Shown here piece by piece: positions 6,554 through 13,088 of a stretch of DNA of 21,026 nucleotides (its first letter is position 1; each line of letters opens with the position of its first letter). The stretch comes from an uncultured Bacillota bacterium (GTDB taxonomy: Bacteria; Bacillota; Clostridia; Oscillospirales; Oscillospiraceae), in the NCBI GenBank assembly GCA_937890735.1, contig CALACZ010000174.1, positions 1 through 21,026 on the forward strand, read 5' to 3'. The notes under the pieces were generated by a model that saw only the letters and a list, made by a program, of their open reading frames with translations, was not told where the DNA came from and ran no database searches. A program made the translations under genes and the position numbers.

Positions 6554-7468
6554 TTATTTCCAGAGCTGCCGGGGGTATTTTCCGCTTTCCTTCATGGCGC
6601 GCATCGCGCTGTGGACCGTTTCCAGATCCTCGCGGTAGGTCACGCCGTACCATTTTTCGCCGCAGGTGAGGACTTTCACGCGCACCTCGCCGCGCTCAAG
6701 CTGGTGCTCCACCGCGCTCGGCAGGTAAAATTCGCCCTTTTCGGGGTTTTGTGGGAGCGTTTCGCGCAGGAATACCGGGAACTGCCGCCACAGTGAGTCC
6801 ATAAACGCCGGGGTAAAGCCCCAGAGGTTCATCGACACCGGCGTACTGCCGGAGAGCAGCTGGAAATGCTTGCCGTCCTCGGTAAATTCGGCGTCATCGC
6901 CGCGCTTGAAGATCTTCGTGCGCTCGACGATCGAGCGCAGGTATCCGTTTTCGACCTCGCACACGCCGCGCGCGACCGAGCCGTGCTCAGAGACGGTATT
7001 CCCCAGATGGTAGCCCACGAGCGCATACTCATGCGGGTCGCGGTTTTGCGTGAGGAACTGGTAGATGAGCGCGAAGGACTCCGCGCCGTAATAGTCATCG
7101 GCGTTGATGACGGCAAACGGTGCGTCGATCACATCGCGGCAGCACGCCACGGCGTGCGACGTGCCCCACGGCTTCACGCGCCCTTCCAGCACGGTAAAGC
7201 CCTCCGGCAGAACGTCCAGCGTCTGGTGGACATACTGCACGGAAAAATACGGCGCGATGAGGTCGCCGCGCAGAGCGCGCAGATCCGCCTCCATCTCGGG
7301 TTTGATGATGAACGCCACCCGCCGGAAGCCGGCGCGGTATGCGTCAAACAGTGAAAAATCGAGAATAAAATCGCCCTCGTCGTCCACCGGCGTCATCTGC
7401 TTCAGCCCGCCGAAGCGGCTGCCCATGCCCGCCGCCAGAATTACCAGGATCGGCTCTTTCTGTGCCAT
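6554..7468 (-). CDS. Sugar nucleotidyltransferase (NTP_transferase family)
   Basis: A 304-residue protein with the nucleotide-binding signature LAAGMGSRFGGLKQM near residues 11-25 and the metal-binding INADDYYG segment in the middle of the protein, which places it in the NTP_transferase group that makes NDP-sugars or related activated compounds. The exact sugar is not clear. The ATG at 7468 has GGGGTG six bases upstream; an in-frame GTG at 7477 lacks a site. It is the first gene of a two-gene unit with the PfkB kinase, which suggests a sugar phosphorylation/activation route, an inference from adjacency. Confidence 0.85.
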   Translation of the reverse strand: MAQKEPILVILAAGMGSRFGGLKQMTPVDDEGDFILDFSLFDAYRAGFRRVAFIIKPEMEADLRALRGDLIAPYFSVQYVHQTLDVLPEGFTVLEGRVKPWGTSHAVACCRDVIDAPFAVINADDYYGAESFALIYQFLTQNRDPHEYALVGYHLGNTVSEHGSVARGVCEVENGYLRSIVERTKIFKRGDDAEFTEDGKHFQLLSGSTPVSMNLWGFTPAFMDSLWRQFPVFLRETLPQNPEKGEFYLPSAVEHQLERGEVRVKVLTCGEKWYGVTYREDLETVHSAMRAMKESGKYPRQLWK

Positions 7469-7501
7469 AACGTGCACCCCGTTTCTTTTGTTGGTAGTTC
7501 C

Positions 7502-7530
7502 ATTCTACACAACATCCCGAGAAAAAGCAA
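7502..7530 (-). promoter_or_regulatory. Promoter of the nucleotidyltransferase-kinase operon
   Basis: On the minus strand TTGCTT (complement of 7525-7530) and TAGAAT (complement of 7502-7507) are spaced by 17 bases, about 33 bases before the start codon. Confidence 0.72.
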
Positions 7531-7545
7531 CCTCATAGAAGTTGT

Positions 7546-7581
7546 AAGCCCCCGCCCCTTTATACAAAGGGGCGGGGGCTT
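7546..7581 (-). terminator. GC-rich hairpin after the uracil permease gene
   Basis: AAGCCCCCGCCCCTTT and AAAGGGGCGGGGGCTT form a perfect 16-bp stem around a four-base loop, 12 bases beyond the permease stop. No real T-run follows on the minus strand, so it is either a weak terminator or an mRNA 3'-end stabiliser. Confidence 0.6.
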
Positions 7582-7593
7582 GGTCAGGTTATC

Positions 7594-8925
7594 TTAGTAT
7601 GTGCCGAAATCCGCGCTGCTGTCCGCTTCGACGCTCTTGCCGAACTCGTAATCGTTGCCGGGCAGGATGGCGTTGAGGATGACGCCGCACAGCGCCGCGA
7701 TGGCAAGACCCGACAGGGTGATCGTCGCGCTGCCGATGGTGAAGGTAATGCCGCCGACTGAGCTGAAGCCCAGACCGCTGACAAAGATCACAGCCGCGAT
7801 GATGAGGTTGCGGGACTTGGTGAGATCCACGCGGTTTTCGACCACGTTGCGCACGCCCACTGCGGAGATCATGCCGTAGAGGATGAAGCTCACGCCGCCG
7901 ACGACTGCCGAGGGGATCGAGCCGACCAGCGCGTCAAACTTCGGGGAGAAGGAGAGGATGACGGCGTAGAGCGCAGCCAGCCGCACCACACGCGGGTCGT
8001 AGACCTTGGACAGGGCGAGCACGCCGGTGTTTTCGCCGTAGGTCGTGTTGGCAGGGCCGCCGAACATACCAGCGACCGCCGTTGCCAGACCGTCGCCGAC
8101 GAGCGTGCGGTGCAGACCCGGGTCTTCGATGAAGTTCTTGCCGGTGGTGGAGGAGATGGCGGAGATGTCGCCGATGTGCTCCATCATGGCGGCGATGGCG
8201 ATGGGCGCCATGACGAGGATGGCGGAGATGTCAAACTTTGCGATAACGAACTGCTGGATGCCGAAGAAGCTCGCTTCCTTTACGCTGCTGAAGTCTACCT
8301 TGCCGGCGATGACCGCCACGATGTAGCTGCCGACGACGCCGAGCAGGATCGGGATGATCTTGATCATGCCCTTGCCCCAGATGTTGGCGACGACGATGAT
8401 GGCGATGGCGACCAGAGCCAGCCACCAGCAGGTCTGCGCGTTCTGGATGGCAGAGCTGGAGAGGTTCAGACCGATGAGGATGATCATGGGGCCGGTGACG
8501 ATCGGCGGGAAGAAGCGCATGACCTTCTTTGCGCCCAGGACCTTGAAGAGGAGCGCCAGGATGAGGTACAAAAGACCTGCGACCACGACGCCGCCGAGCG
8601 CGTAGGAGAGCTTTACCTGCGGGTCAAGCCCTTCGTAGGCGGGCATGGTGGCGACGGTGGAGAAGCCGCCGAGGAAGGCGAAGGACGAGCCGAGGAACGC
8701 GGGGACTTTGAACTTGGTGCACACATGGAACAGCAGCGTGCCAAGACCGGCGAACAGGAGCGTGGTCTGGATGCTCAGCGGCAGTCCGTAGCCCTGCACC
8801 AGGATGGGGACGAGGACGGTCGCGCCGAACATGGCGAACAGGTGCTGCAGACCCAGCAGCAGCATCCGCGGAACGCCCAGCGTCCGCGCGTCGTAGATGG
8901 CATCTTGCCCGAGTTGTTTCTTCAT
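7594..8925 (-). CDS. uraA: Uracil permease, NCS2 family
   Basis: A 443-residue, about 14-helix nucleobase:proton symporter of the inner membrane. GLQHLFAMFGATVLVPIL (from residue 25) carries the NCS2 QH motif, and FGGPANTTYGENTG near residue 295 is the signature of the uracil-specific (UraA) branch, with the conserved Glu region AMMEHIGD before it. The ATG is preceded by AGAGGAAA. It is transcribed alone from the promoter at 9151-9179. Between promoter and gene lie a 25-residue leader ORF, an intrinsic terminator overlapping the leader stop codon, and a second hairpin, so expression is probably controlled by attenuation. Confidence 0.95.
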   Translation of the reverse strand: MKKQLGQDAIYDARTLGVPRMLLLGLQHLFAMFGATVLVPILVQGYGLPLSIQTTLLFAGLGTLLFHVCTKFKVPAFLGSSFAFLGGFSTVATMPAYEGLDPQVKLSYALGGVVVAGLLYLILALLFKVLGAKKVMRFFPPIVTGPMIILIGLNLSSSAIQNAQTCWWLALVAIAIIVVANIWGKGMIKIIPILLGVVGSYIVAVIAGKVDFSSVKEASFFGIQQFVIAKFDISAILVMAPIAIAAMMEHIGDISAISSTTGKNFIEDPGLHRTLVGDGLATAVAGMFGGPANTTYGENTGVLALSKVYDPRVVRLAALYAVILSFSPKFDALVGSIPSAVVGGVSFILYGMISAVGVRNVVENRVDLTKSRNLIIAAVIFVSGLGFSSVGGITFTIGSATITLSGLAIAALCGVILNAILPGNDYEFGKSVEADSSADFGTY

Positions 8926-8951
8926 GGCTTTTCCTCTCTTTCGTGTGTTGG

Positions 8952-8976
8952 AGGAAGCCTTGCAGCAAGGCTTCCT
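8952..8976 (-). repeat. Perfect hairpin just upstream of the uraA ribosome site
   Basis: AGGAAGCCTTG (8952-8962) and CAAGGCTTCCT (8966-8976) form an 11-bp stem with a three-base loop. It lies downstream of the attenuator terminator and before the uraA start. There is no T-run on either strand, so a role in mRNA 5'-end stability is more likely than termination. Confidence 0.7.
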
Positions 8977-9014
8977 GTATGTGAATTTACTTACCTACAG
9001 CGTGGATTTGCCCG

Positions 9015-9043
9015 AAAAAAAAGACCGATGAAAAACATCGGTC
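9015..9043 (-). terminator. Attenuator terminator in the uraA leader
   Basis: On the minus strand GACCGATG, loop TTTTT, CATCGGTC, then eight T residues. The first two bases of the stem (GA) are the last two bases of the leader peptide TGA stop codon. A ribosome at the end of the leader ORF would cover the left arm and prevent the hairpin. Confidence 0.88.
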
Positions 9044-9119
9044 AAAGGGGAACAGTATCCTGAAAAAGAAACAGATACGCCGCCGTGGACTTGAGCTTGC
9101 TCTTGCAGACAAATTTCAT
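9042..9119 (-). CDS. 25-residue leader peptide of uraA
   Basis: The ATG (complement of 9117-9119) follows GGGAGGT. The peptide begins Met-Lys-Phe-Val-Cys-Lys and ends Tyr-Leu-Phe-Leu-Phe-Gln-Asp-Thr-Val-Pro-Leu, with the stop codon overlapping the terminator stem. A pyrimidine-rich tract (CTGTTTCTTTTTC on the minus strand, about 9061-9073) lies 18 to 30 bases before the hairpin. This copies the plan of the enterobacterial pyrBI leader, in which slow RNA synthesis through a U-rich tract at low UTP lets the ribosome catch up and block the terminator. The peptide itself probably has no function. There are no runs of one amino-acid codon to suggest amino-acid sensing. Confidence 0.75.
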   Translation of the reverse strand: MKFVCKSKLKSTAAYLFLFQDTVPL

Positions 9120-9150
9120 GGCGCGTACCTCCCTCGCATTTGCTTGCCCC

Positions 9151-9179
9151 ATTATAAAGGCACGCCCTGCAAATTGCAA
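9151..9179 (-). promoter_or_regulatory. uraA promoter
   Basis: On the minus strand TTGCAA (9174-9179) and a perfect TATAAT (complement of 9151-9156) are spaced by 17 bases. Confidence 0.9.
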
Positions 9180-9254
9180 GCGTTTATTTTGCCCAAGGAA
9201 TCCAAAAATTTTGTTAGATTTCTGTGACATTCGACTAAAAGCAGAAATTTTGCG

Positions 9255-9301
9255 CCGCACCCAAGCCTCCCCTTGGTGACCAAGGGGAGGCTTGGGTGCG
9301 G
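9255..9301. repeat. 22-bp perfect inverted repeat downstream of ung
   Basis: The arms 9255-9276 and 9280-9301 are fully complementary around a TGA centre (core CCAAGCCTCCCCTTGG). The hairpin begins seven bases after the ung stop codon. No T-run follows on the minus strand. The AAGCC(T/C)CC...GGCTT style recurs in the hairpin at 7546-7581, and the flanking GGTGCAATT recurs at 17159-17167, so it may belong to a genome-wide repeat family. Confidence 0.7.
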
Positions 9302-9307
9302 TGCAAT

Positions 9308-10002
9308 TTACTTCGCCCAATCAATGATCTGTTCGTTATTTTTCTGCAAAAACGCGTTGATCTTGGAAAACGGCTGGCTGCCGAAGAAGCCGCGGTAGGA
9401 GCTGAGGGGGCTGGGGTGGGGGGCTTGGAGGATGAGGCGGGGGGGGGGGCTGGGGGGAGGGGGGGGGGGTAGGGCGAGTCGGCAGCGATCGCCGCCTTTT
9501 TTTGCGCCTGCGCGCCCCAGAGGACGAATGCCACCGGCTGCGGCAGTGCGCGCAGGCGCGCGACCACGGCGTCGGTAAACGTCTGCCAGCCGTAATTTGC
9601 GTGGCTGTTCGCCTTGCCGGCATCTACGCTCAGCACGGTGTTCAGCAGAAACACGCCCTGCTCCGCCCAGCCTGTCAGGTCACCGCTTTCGCGCGGCGGC
9701 ACGCCGCAGTCCTCCGCCAGCTCGCGGAAAATATTCCGCAGCGACGGCGGCAGCTTTACCCCCTCGCGCACCGAAAACGCCAGCCCGTGTGCCTGCCCCG
9801 GCTCGTGATAGGGGTCCTGCCCCAGAATGACCGCGCGCACGCGCTCCGGCGGGGTCAGGCGGAACGCCGCGAACAGCTCGCCGCGCGGCGGAAACACCGC
9901 ACCGCGCGCATATGCCGCCTCCACGCGCTCCATCAGCGCCGCAAAATACGGCTTTGCCAGCTCGTCTGCGAGCAGGTCGTTCCATCCGCCAAGGTCGATC
10001 AT
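9308..10002 (-). pseudogene. ung: Uracil-DNA glycosylase with frameshift in a poly-G tract
   Basis: Family 1 uracil-DNA glycosylase, which removes uracil from DNA in base-excision repair. The first part (about 185 residues from the ATG at 10002) has the catalytic GQDPYHEPGQAHGLAFSV (Asp63) and the VLWGAQAQKK segment. The expected C-terminus (LILQAPHPSPLS, YRGFFGSQPFSKINAFLQKN and a final DWAK) is present at 9308-9437 but in a different frame. The distance between start and stop is off by two bases modulo three. The break is at 9438-9470, where two runs of 11 G and one of 6 G sit in place of the three or four residues that normally join these parts. All functional residues are intact apart from this, so a sequencing or assembly error is as likely as true loss. 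AAAGGAG lies nine bases before the start. Confidence 0.85.
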
Positions 10003-10024
10003 GTCATCACGCTCCTTTTTGTAT

Positions 10025-10053
10025 AGTATACCACCCCGGCAGGACACGCACAA
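10025..10053 (-). promoter_or_regulatory. ung promoter
   Basis: On the minus strand TTGTGC (complement of 10048-10053) and TATACT (complement of 10025-10030) are spaced by 17 bases, 22 bases before the ung start codon. Confidence 0.65.
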
Positions 10054-10097
10054 GCCCCCGGCGGGCGGCATAGAATACGCTGAGGAGTTGATGCTTT

Positions 10098-11381
10098 TTG
10101 CACCTGCATATCGTCACATCCGGGCAGACGCTTTATTCGATCGCCCGGCAGTACGGCATTCACCCGGGGCTGATCGCGCGGCAGAACGGGCTGCGCGAGC
10201 CGTACCGGCTCGCCGTGGGGCAGTGCCTGCTCATTTTGCAGCCGCGCGCGGTCTATACCGTCCGCACGGGCGACACGCTCTACGCCATCGCGCAGCGCTT
10301 CGGCACGGACGTCAAAACGCTCTGGCGCAATAATCCCAACCTCTCCGGCGGCTCGACGCTCTACCCGGGGCAGACGCTCGTGCTCAGTCAGGAGTCGGTG
10401 CGCACGCAGTCCGCGTCGGTGCTGGGGTACGCGTACCCGAACGCGCAGGAGACGGTGCTGCGCGGCATTTTGCCGTATGCCTCGGCGCTGTGCCCGTTCA
10501 CCTACGGCATCGCGGAGGACGGCGGGCTGCTCCCGCCGCTGGATGGGGAACTGACGGCACTGGCGCTGGAGTACGGCGTGCCGGCGCTGCTGCACCTGTC
10601 CACGCTTACAGAAGGCGGCGGCTTTTCGAGCCTGCGGGCGCAGGCGGCTTTGGAGGATGCGGCGCTGCGCGCGCGGCTCATTGGCGAGACCGTCGCGCAG
10701 ATGCGGCGCGGCGGCTACGGCGGCGTGGATGTGGACTTTGAGTTTCTGGGCGCGGGGCTGGCGGACGCGTTCGCGGACTTTCTCGGCGAGCTGCGCACGG
10801 CGGTACACGCGGCGGGCGGCGTGCTCGTGTGCGCGCTCGCGCCGAAAACATCCGCCGACCAGCCGGGCGTTCTGTACGAGGGGCACGATTACCGCCGCCT
10901 CGGCGAAAATGCCGACGCGGTGCTGCTGATGACGTATGAATGGGGCTACACCTACGGTCCGCCGATGGCGGTCGCGCCGATCGGGGCGGTGCGGCGCGTG
11001 GTGGAGTATGCGCTGACGGAAATTCCGGCGGAGAAAATTCTGCTTGGCGTGCCGAACTACGCCTACGACTGGACGCTGCCCTACGCTCCGGGTGAGAGCC
11101 GCGCGCAGTCGCTCGGCAATGAGGCGGCGGTCGACCTGGCAGTGCAGGTGGGCGCGGAAATTCGTTTTGACGAGACGGCGCAGACGCCGTATTTTTCCTA
11201 CACCGACCGCGCCGGCGCGGTGCACGAGGTCTGGTTTGAAGATGCGCGGAGCTGCGCGGCGAAGTACGATCTGGCGCAGGAATACGCCCTGCGCGGCTTC
11301 GGCTTCTGGAACTTCATGCGCCCGTTCACCGCCGCATTCGCACTGCTGAACGCCCGGTTCAGCATCCTGCCGGGGATATAG
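10098..11381 (+). CDS. LysM-GH18 hydrolase, spore cortex-lytic (YaaH/SleL) type
   Basis: A 427-residue protein with two N-terminal LysM peptidoglycan-binding repeats (about residues 3-47 and 52-96, each with a (S/T)GxTLYxIA core and an N-N/NP-type end) followed by a glycoside hydrolase 18 barrel (about 105-420). The catalytic DxDxE motif is DVDFE at 211-215, with Glu215 as acid. This architecture is that of YaaH/SleL N-acetylglucosaminidases of spores, which lack a signal peptide, as here. The start is a TTG at 10098, ten bases after GAGGAG. An ATG at 10091 would join the same frame only if the T-run at 10095-10099 lost one base, so the N-terminus is slightly uncertain. The gene is divergent from ung. 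Confidence 0.88.
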   Translation: MHLHIVTSGQTLYSIARQYGIHPGLIARQNGLREPYRLAVGQCLLILQPRAVYTVRTGDTLYAIAQRFGTDVKTLWRNNPNLSGGSTLYPGQTLVLSQESVRTQSASVLGYAYPNAQETVLRGILPYASALCPFTYGIAEDGGLLPPLDGELTALALEYGVPALLHLSTLTEGGGFSSLRAQAALEDAALRARLIGETVAQMRRGGYGGVDVDFEFLGAGLADAFADFLGELRTAVHAAGGVLVCALAPKTSADQPGVLYEGHDYRRLGENADAVLLMTYEWGYTYGPPMAVAPIGAVRRVVEYALTEIPAEKILLGVPNYAYDWTLPYAPGESRAQSLGNEAAVDLAVQVGAEIRFDETAQTPYFSYTDRAGAVHEVWFEDARSCAAKYDLAQEYALRGFGFWNFMRPFTAAFALLNARFSILPGI

Positions 11382-11389
11382 CGAAAGAC

Positions 11390-11417
11390 TTGACAAAAAT
11401 TTCAGCACGCGTATAAT
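11390..11417 (+). promoter_or_regulatory. Promoter of the short plus-strand RNA
   Basis: Perfect TTGACA (11390-11395) and TATAAT (11412-11417) with a 16-base spacer. It is the strongest-looking promoter in the window, yet no protein gene with a ribosome site follows. Confidence 0.88.
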
Positions 11418-11423
11418 AAAGGT

Positions 11424-11528
11424 AGGGTATCACAGCGAACGGTTGTGACCCTATGCAATCAAACAGTCAAAGATGGACAGATATGTCCACCAAAGCCGTC
11501 ACTTGCCAGAGTGGCGGCTTTGGCTTTT
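11424..11528 (+). ncRNA. Candidate antisense/antitoxin RNA, about 105 nt
   Basis: Defined by the promoter at 11390-11417 and the intrinsic terminator ending at 11528. The 5' end can fold as a hairpin (TCACA with TGTGA, GGG with CCC). Its 3' third is exactly complementary to the last codons and stop of the minus-strand peptide gene. An in-frame ATG at 11453 would give a 25-residue peptide but has no ribosome site, so I treat the RNA as non-coding. The 5' boundary is estimated from the -10 box. Confidence 0.7.
11490..11528 (+). terminator. Terminator of the short RNA, shared with the opposing gene's 3' end
   Basis: CCAAAGCCG (11490-11498) pairs with CGGCTTTGG (11515-11523). An inner CACT/AGTG extends the stem, and CTTTT follows. 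On the minus strand the same hairpin covers the peptide stop codon; a second small hairpin (TGGACA/TGTCCA, 11474-11489) lies beyond it. Confidence 0.8.
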
Positions 11529-11582
11529 AATGCGAATCGTCACAGTCAATCCAAAAATATGGAATGTGATCGTAATCGGCAT
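11499..11582 (-). CDS. 27-residue hydrophobic/basic peptide, candidate type I toxin
   Basis: The ATG is the complement of 11580-11582, and the stop is the complement of 11499-11501. The ribosome site is near perfect: AAAGGAGGTGG with its GG seven bases before the ATG. Residues 1-16 are hydrophobic and beta-branched (Ile, Thr, Phe, Val: PITITFHIFGLTVTI), and the C-terminus is basic and polar (Arg, Lys, Ser, Arg-His-Ser-Gly-Lys). That is the build of small membrane-active type I toxins. The ribosome site lies in a local hairpin (CTCCT-GTAA-AGGAG), and the 3' end overlaps an antisense RNA. I do not recognise the family with certainty. It could instead be a small regulatory membrane peptide. Confidence 0.72.
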   Translation of the reverse strand: MPITITFHIFGLTVTIRIKSQSRHSGK

Positions 11583-11663
11583 CGTACCACCTCCTTTACA
11601 GGAGATGAGCCACAACCGCCCGCCGTATGTGTGATACCCTACCCGGGCTTACGCCCTGCTTGT

Positions 11664-11692
11664 ATCATAGCAGCAGCGTCAGAATTTGTCAA
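11664..11692 (-). promoter_or_regulatory. Promoter of the small peptide gene
   Basis: On the minus strand perfect TTGACA (complement of 11687-11692) and TATGAT (complement of 11664-11669) are spaced by 17 bases, leaving a 5' leader of about 75 bases before the ATG. Confidence 0.88.
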
Positions 11693-11714
11693 TCCGTGCC
11701 GGTGTCCGGGAGAC

Positions 11715-11743
11715 TTGACACACTTCAGGTGGCGGTGTATCAT
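11715..11743 (+). promoter_or_regulatory. Promoter of the DUF362 ferredoxin gene
   Basis: TTGACA (11715-11720) and TATCAT (11738-11743) with a 17-base spacer. A second AT-rich -10-like patch (TATAGTATAAAA) follows at 11750-11760. Confidence 0.78.
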
Positions 11744-11787
11744 GACAATATAGTATAAAACGTTACAAATGAGCAGGAGGTAGCGTA

Positions 11788-12897
11788 ATGTCCGTTTCTG
11801 ATGTCTATTTTACCGATTTTCGCTGCAAGATCGGTGTAAACCAGCAGAAAAAGCTCGAGCGGCTGTGCATTGCGGCGGGGCTTGACAGCATTGACTTTGC
11901 AGGCAAATTTGTCGCCATCAAGCTCCACTTCGGAGAGCTTGGGAATCTGGCGTATCTGCGCCCGAACTACGCGAAAACCGTCGCCGATCTGGTGCGCGCG
12001 CGGGGCGGACTGCCGTTCCTCACCGACTGCAACACGCTCTACGTCGGCAGCCGCAAAAACGCGCTGGAGCATATGGACACCGCCTATACCAACGGCTTTT
12101 CGCCGCTTTCCACCGGCTGTCACGTCATCATCGCCGACGGTCTGAAGGGCTCGGACGATGTGGAAGTGCCGATCGCGGGCGGCGAATACTGCAAGACCGC
12201 CAAGATCGGCAGAGCGCTCATGGACGCCGACATCGTTATCTCGCTCACGCACTTCAAGGGGCATGAGGAGGCGGGCTTCGGCGGCACGCTCAAGAATCTC
12301 GGCATGGGCGGCGGCTCGCGCGCGGGCAAGATGGAGCAGCACTCCGACGGCAAGCCCTATGTCGATCATGCGCGCTGCATCGGCTGCGGCGCGTGCGCCC
12401 GCATCTGCGCCCACGGCGCGCCGCAGATCGCGGATCACAAGTGTACCATCGACCATGCGAAATGCGTCGGCTGCGGGCGCTGCATCGCCGTCTGTCCGAA
12501 GGACGCCATCACGCCGCCGTTCGACACGTCGTTTGACCGCCTCAACTGCAAGATCGCCGAGTACGCCAAGGCGGTGGTGGACGGCAGACCGTCGTTCCAC
12601 ATCTCCATCGTGCGCGACGTCGCGCCCAACTGCGACTGCCACGCCGAAAACGACGTGCCCATCGTGCCGGACGTGGGAATGTTTGCCTCGTTTGACCCGG
12701 TGGCGCTCGACCTTGCCTGTGCCGAGGCGGTCAATCGCCAGCCCGTGCTGCCCGGCAGCGTGATCGACACAGCGCACGGCGCGCACGACTGTGACCGCCT
12801 GCACGCCGCCCACCCCGATACGCACTGGCAGACCGCCATCGCCCACGGCGTCAAGATCGGGCTCGGCAACGACCAGTATACGCTGCATACCGTTTAA
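11788..12897 (+). CDS. DUF362 domain protein with two 4Fe-4S clusters
   Basis: A 369-residue cytoplasmic protein. The DUF362 domain occupies about residues 1-185 and the C-terminal third. Inserted between are two ferredoxin motifs, CIGCGACARIC (197-207) and CVGCGRCIAVCP (226-237), each with spacing suited to a 4Fe-4S cluster, although the first lacks the usual Pro after its last Cys. Other conserved points are KLHFGELGN near 45 and HFKGHEEAGFGG near 155-166. The family is widespread in anaerobes and its reaction is unknown; electron transfer is inferred from the clusters. AGGAGGT lies seven bases before the ATG. It is a single-gene unit with its own promoter and terminator. Confidence 0.93.
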   Translation: MSVSDVYFTDFRCKIGVNQQKKLERLCIAAGLDSIDFAGKFVAIKLHFGELGNLAYLRPNYAKTVADLVRARGGLPFLTDCNTLYVGSRKNALEHMDTAYTNGFSPLSTGCHVIIADGLKGSDDVEVPIAGGEYCKTAKIGRALMDADIVISLTHFKGHEEAGFGGTLKNLGMGGGSRAGKMEQHSDGKPYVDHARCIGCGACARICAHGAPQIADHKCTIDHAKCVGCGRCIAVCPKDAITPPFDTSFDRLNCKIAEYAKAVVDGRPSFHISIVRDVAPNCDCHAENDVPIVPDVGMFASFDPVALDLACAEAVNRQPVLPGSVIDTAHGAHDCDRLHAAHPDTHWQTAIAHGVKIGLGNDQYTLHTV

Positions 12898-12902
12898 ACG
12901 CA

Positions 12903-12944
12903 CTGCAACGTCCCGCGCCTTGCGGCGCGGGACGTTGCAGTTTT
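12903..12944 (+). terminator. Terminator of the DUF362 gene
   Basis: A perfect 17-bp stem (arms 12903-12919 and 12924-12940, core CGTCCCGCGCC / GGCGCGGGACG), TTGC loop, then TTTT. Confidence 0.9.
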
Positions 12945-13017
12945 GACGATTTTTTGAATGCAGGATCATAAAAATTTGTGCAGGCGCACGAGATTTTGCG
13001 TTTGGAAAATCGCGCCA

Positions 13018-13046
13018 TTGCAATTTGCAGCGCGCGGTGCTATCAT
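13018..13046 (+). promoter_or_regulatory. Promoter of the leader ORF and branched-chain operon
   Basis: TTGCAA (13018-13023) and TATCAT (13041-13046) with a 17-base spacer. The -35 region TTGCAATTTGCAG is identical to that of the uraA promoter. Confidence 0.8.
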
Positions 13047-13088
13047 TCGGGCAACGCTTCAAGATTTTTTCGGAAAGGATGACGCACG

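Larger units (their letters stand above)
11421..11643. repeat. Inverted repeat pair at the 5' ends of the two convergent transcripts
   Basis: GGTAGGGTATCACA occurs at 11421-11434 on the plus strand and again on the minus strand (complement of 11630-11643). Each copy is followed by CGGTTGTG (11440-11447; complement of 11611-11618), five and eleven bases further on. The plus copy spans the predicted start site of the short RNA; the minus copy is about 14 bases into the peptide mRNA. Confidence 0.85.

Noticed and set aside
5174..6796. A 540-codon plus-strand frame opposite the kinase gene
   Set aside because: Shadow of the kinase and nucleotidyltransferase genes; composition dominated by Arg, Ala and His, no ribosome site.
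11453..11530. A 25-codon plus-strand ORF inside the short RNA
   Set aside because: No ribosome site before its ATG, and its end is the terminator hairpin; better explained as antisense RNA.
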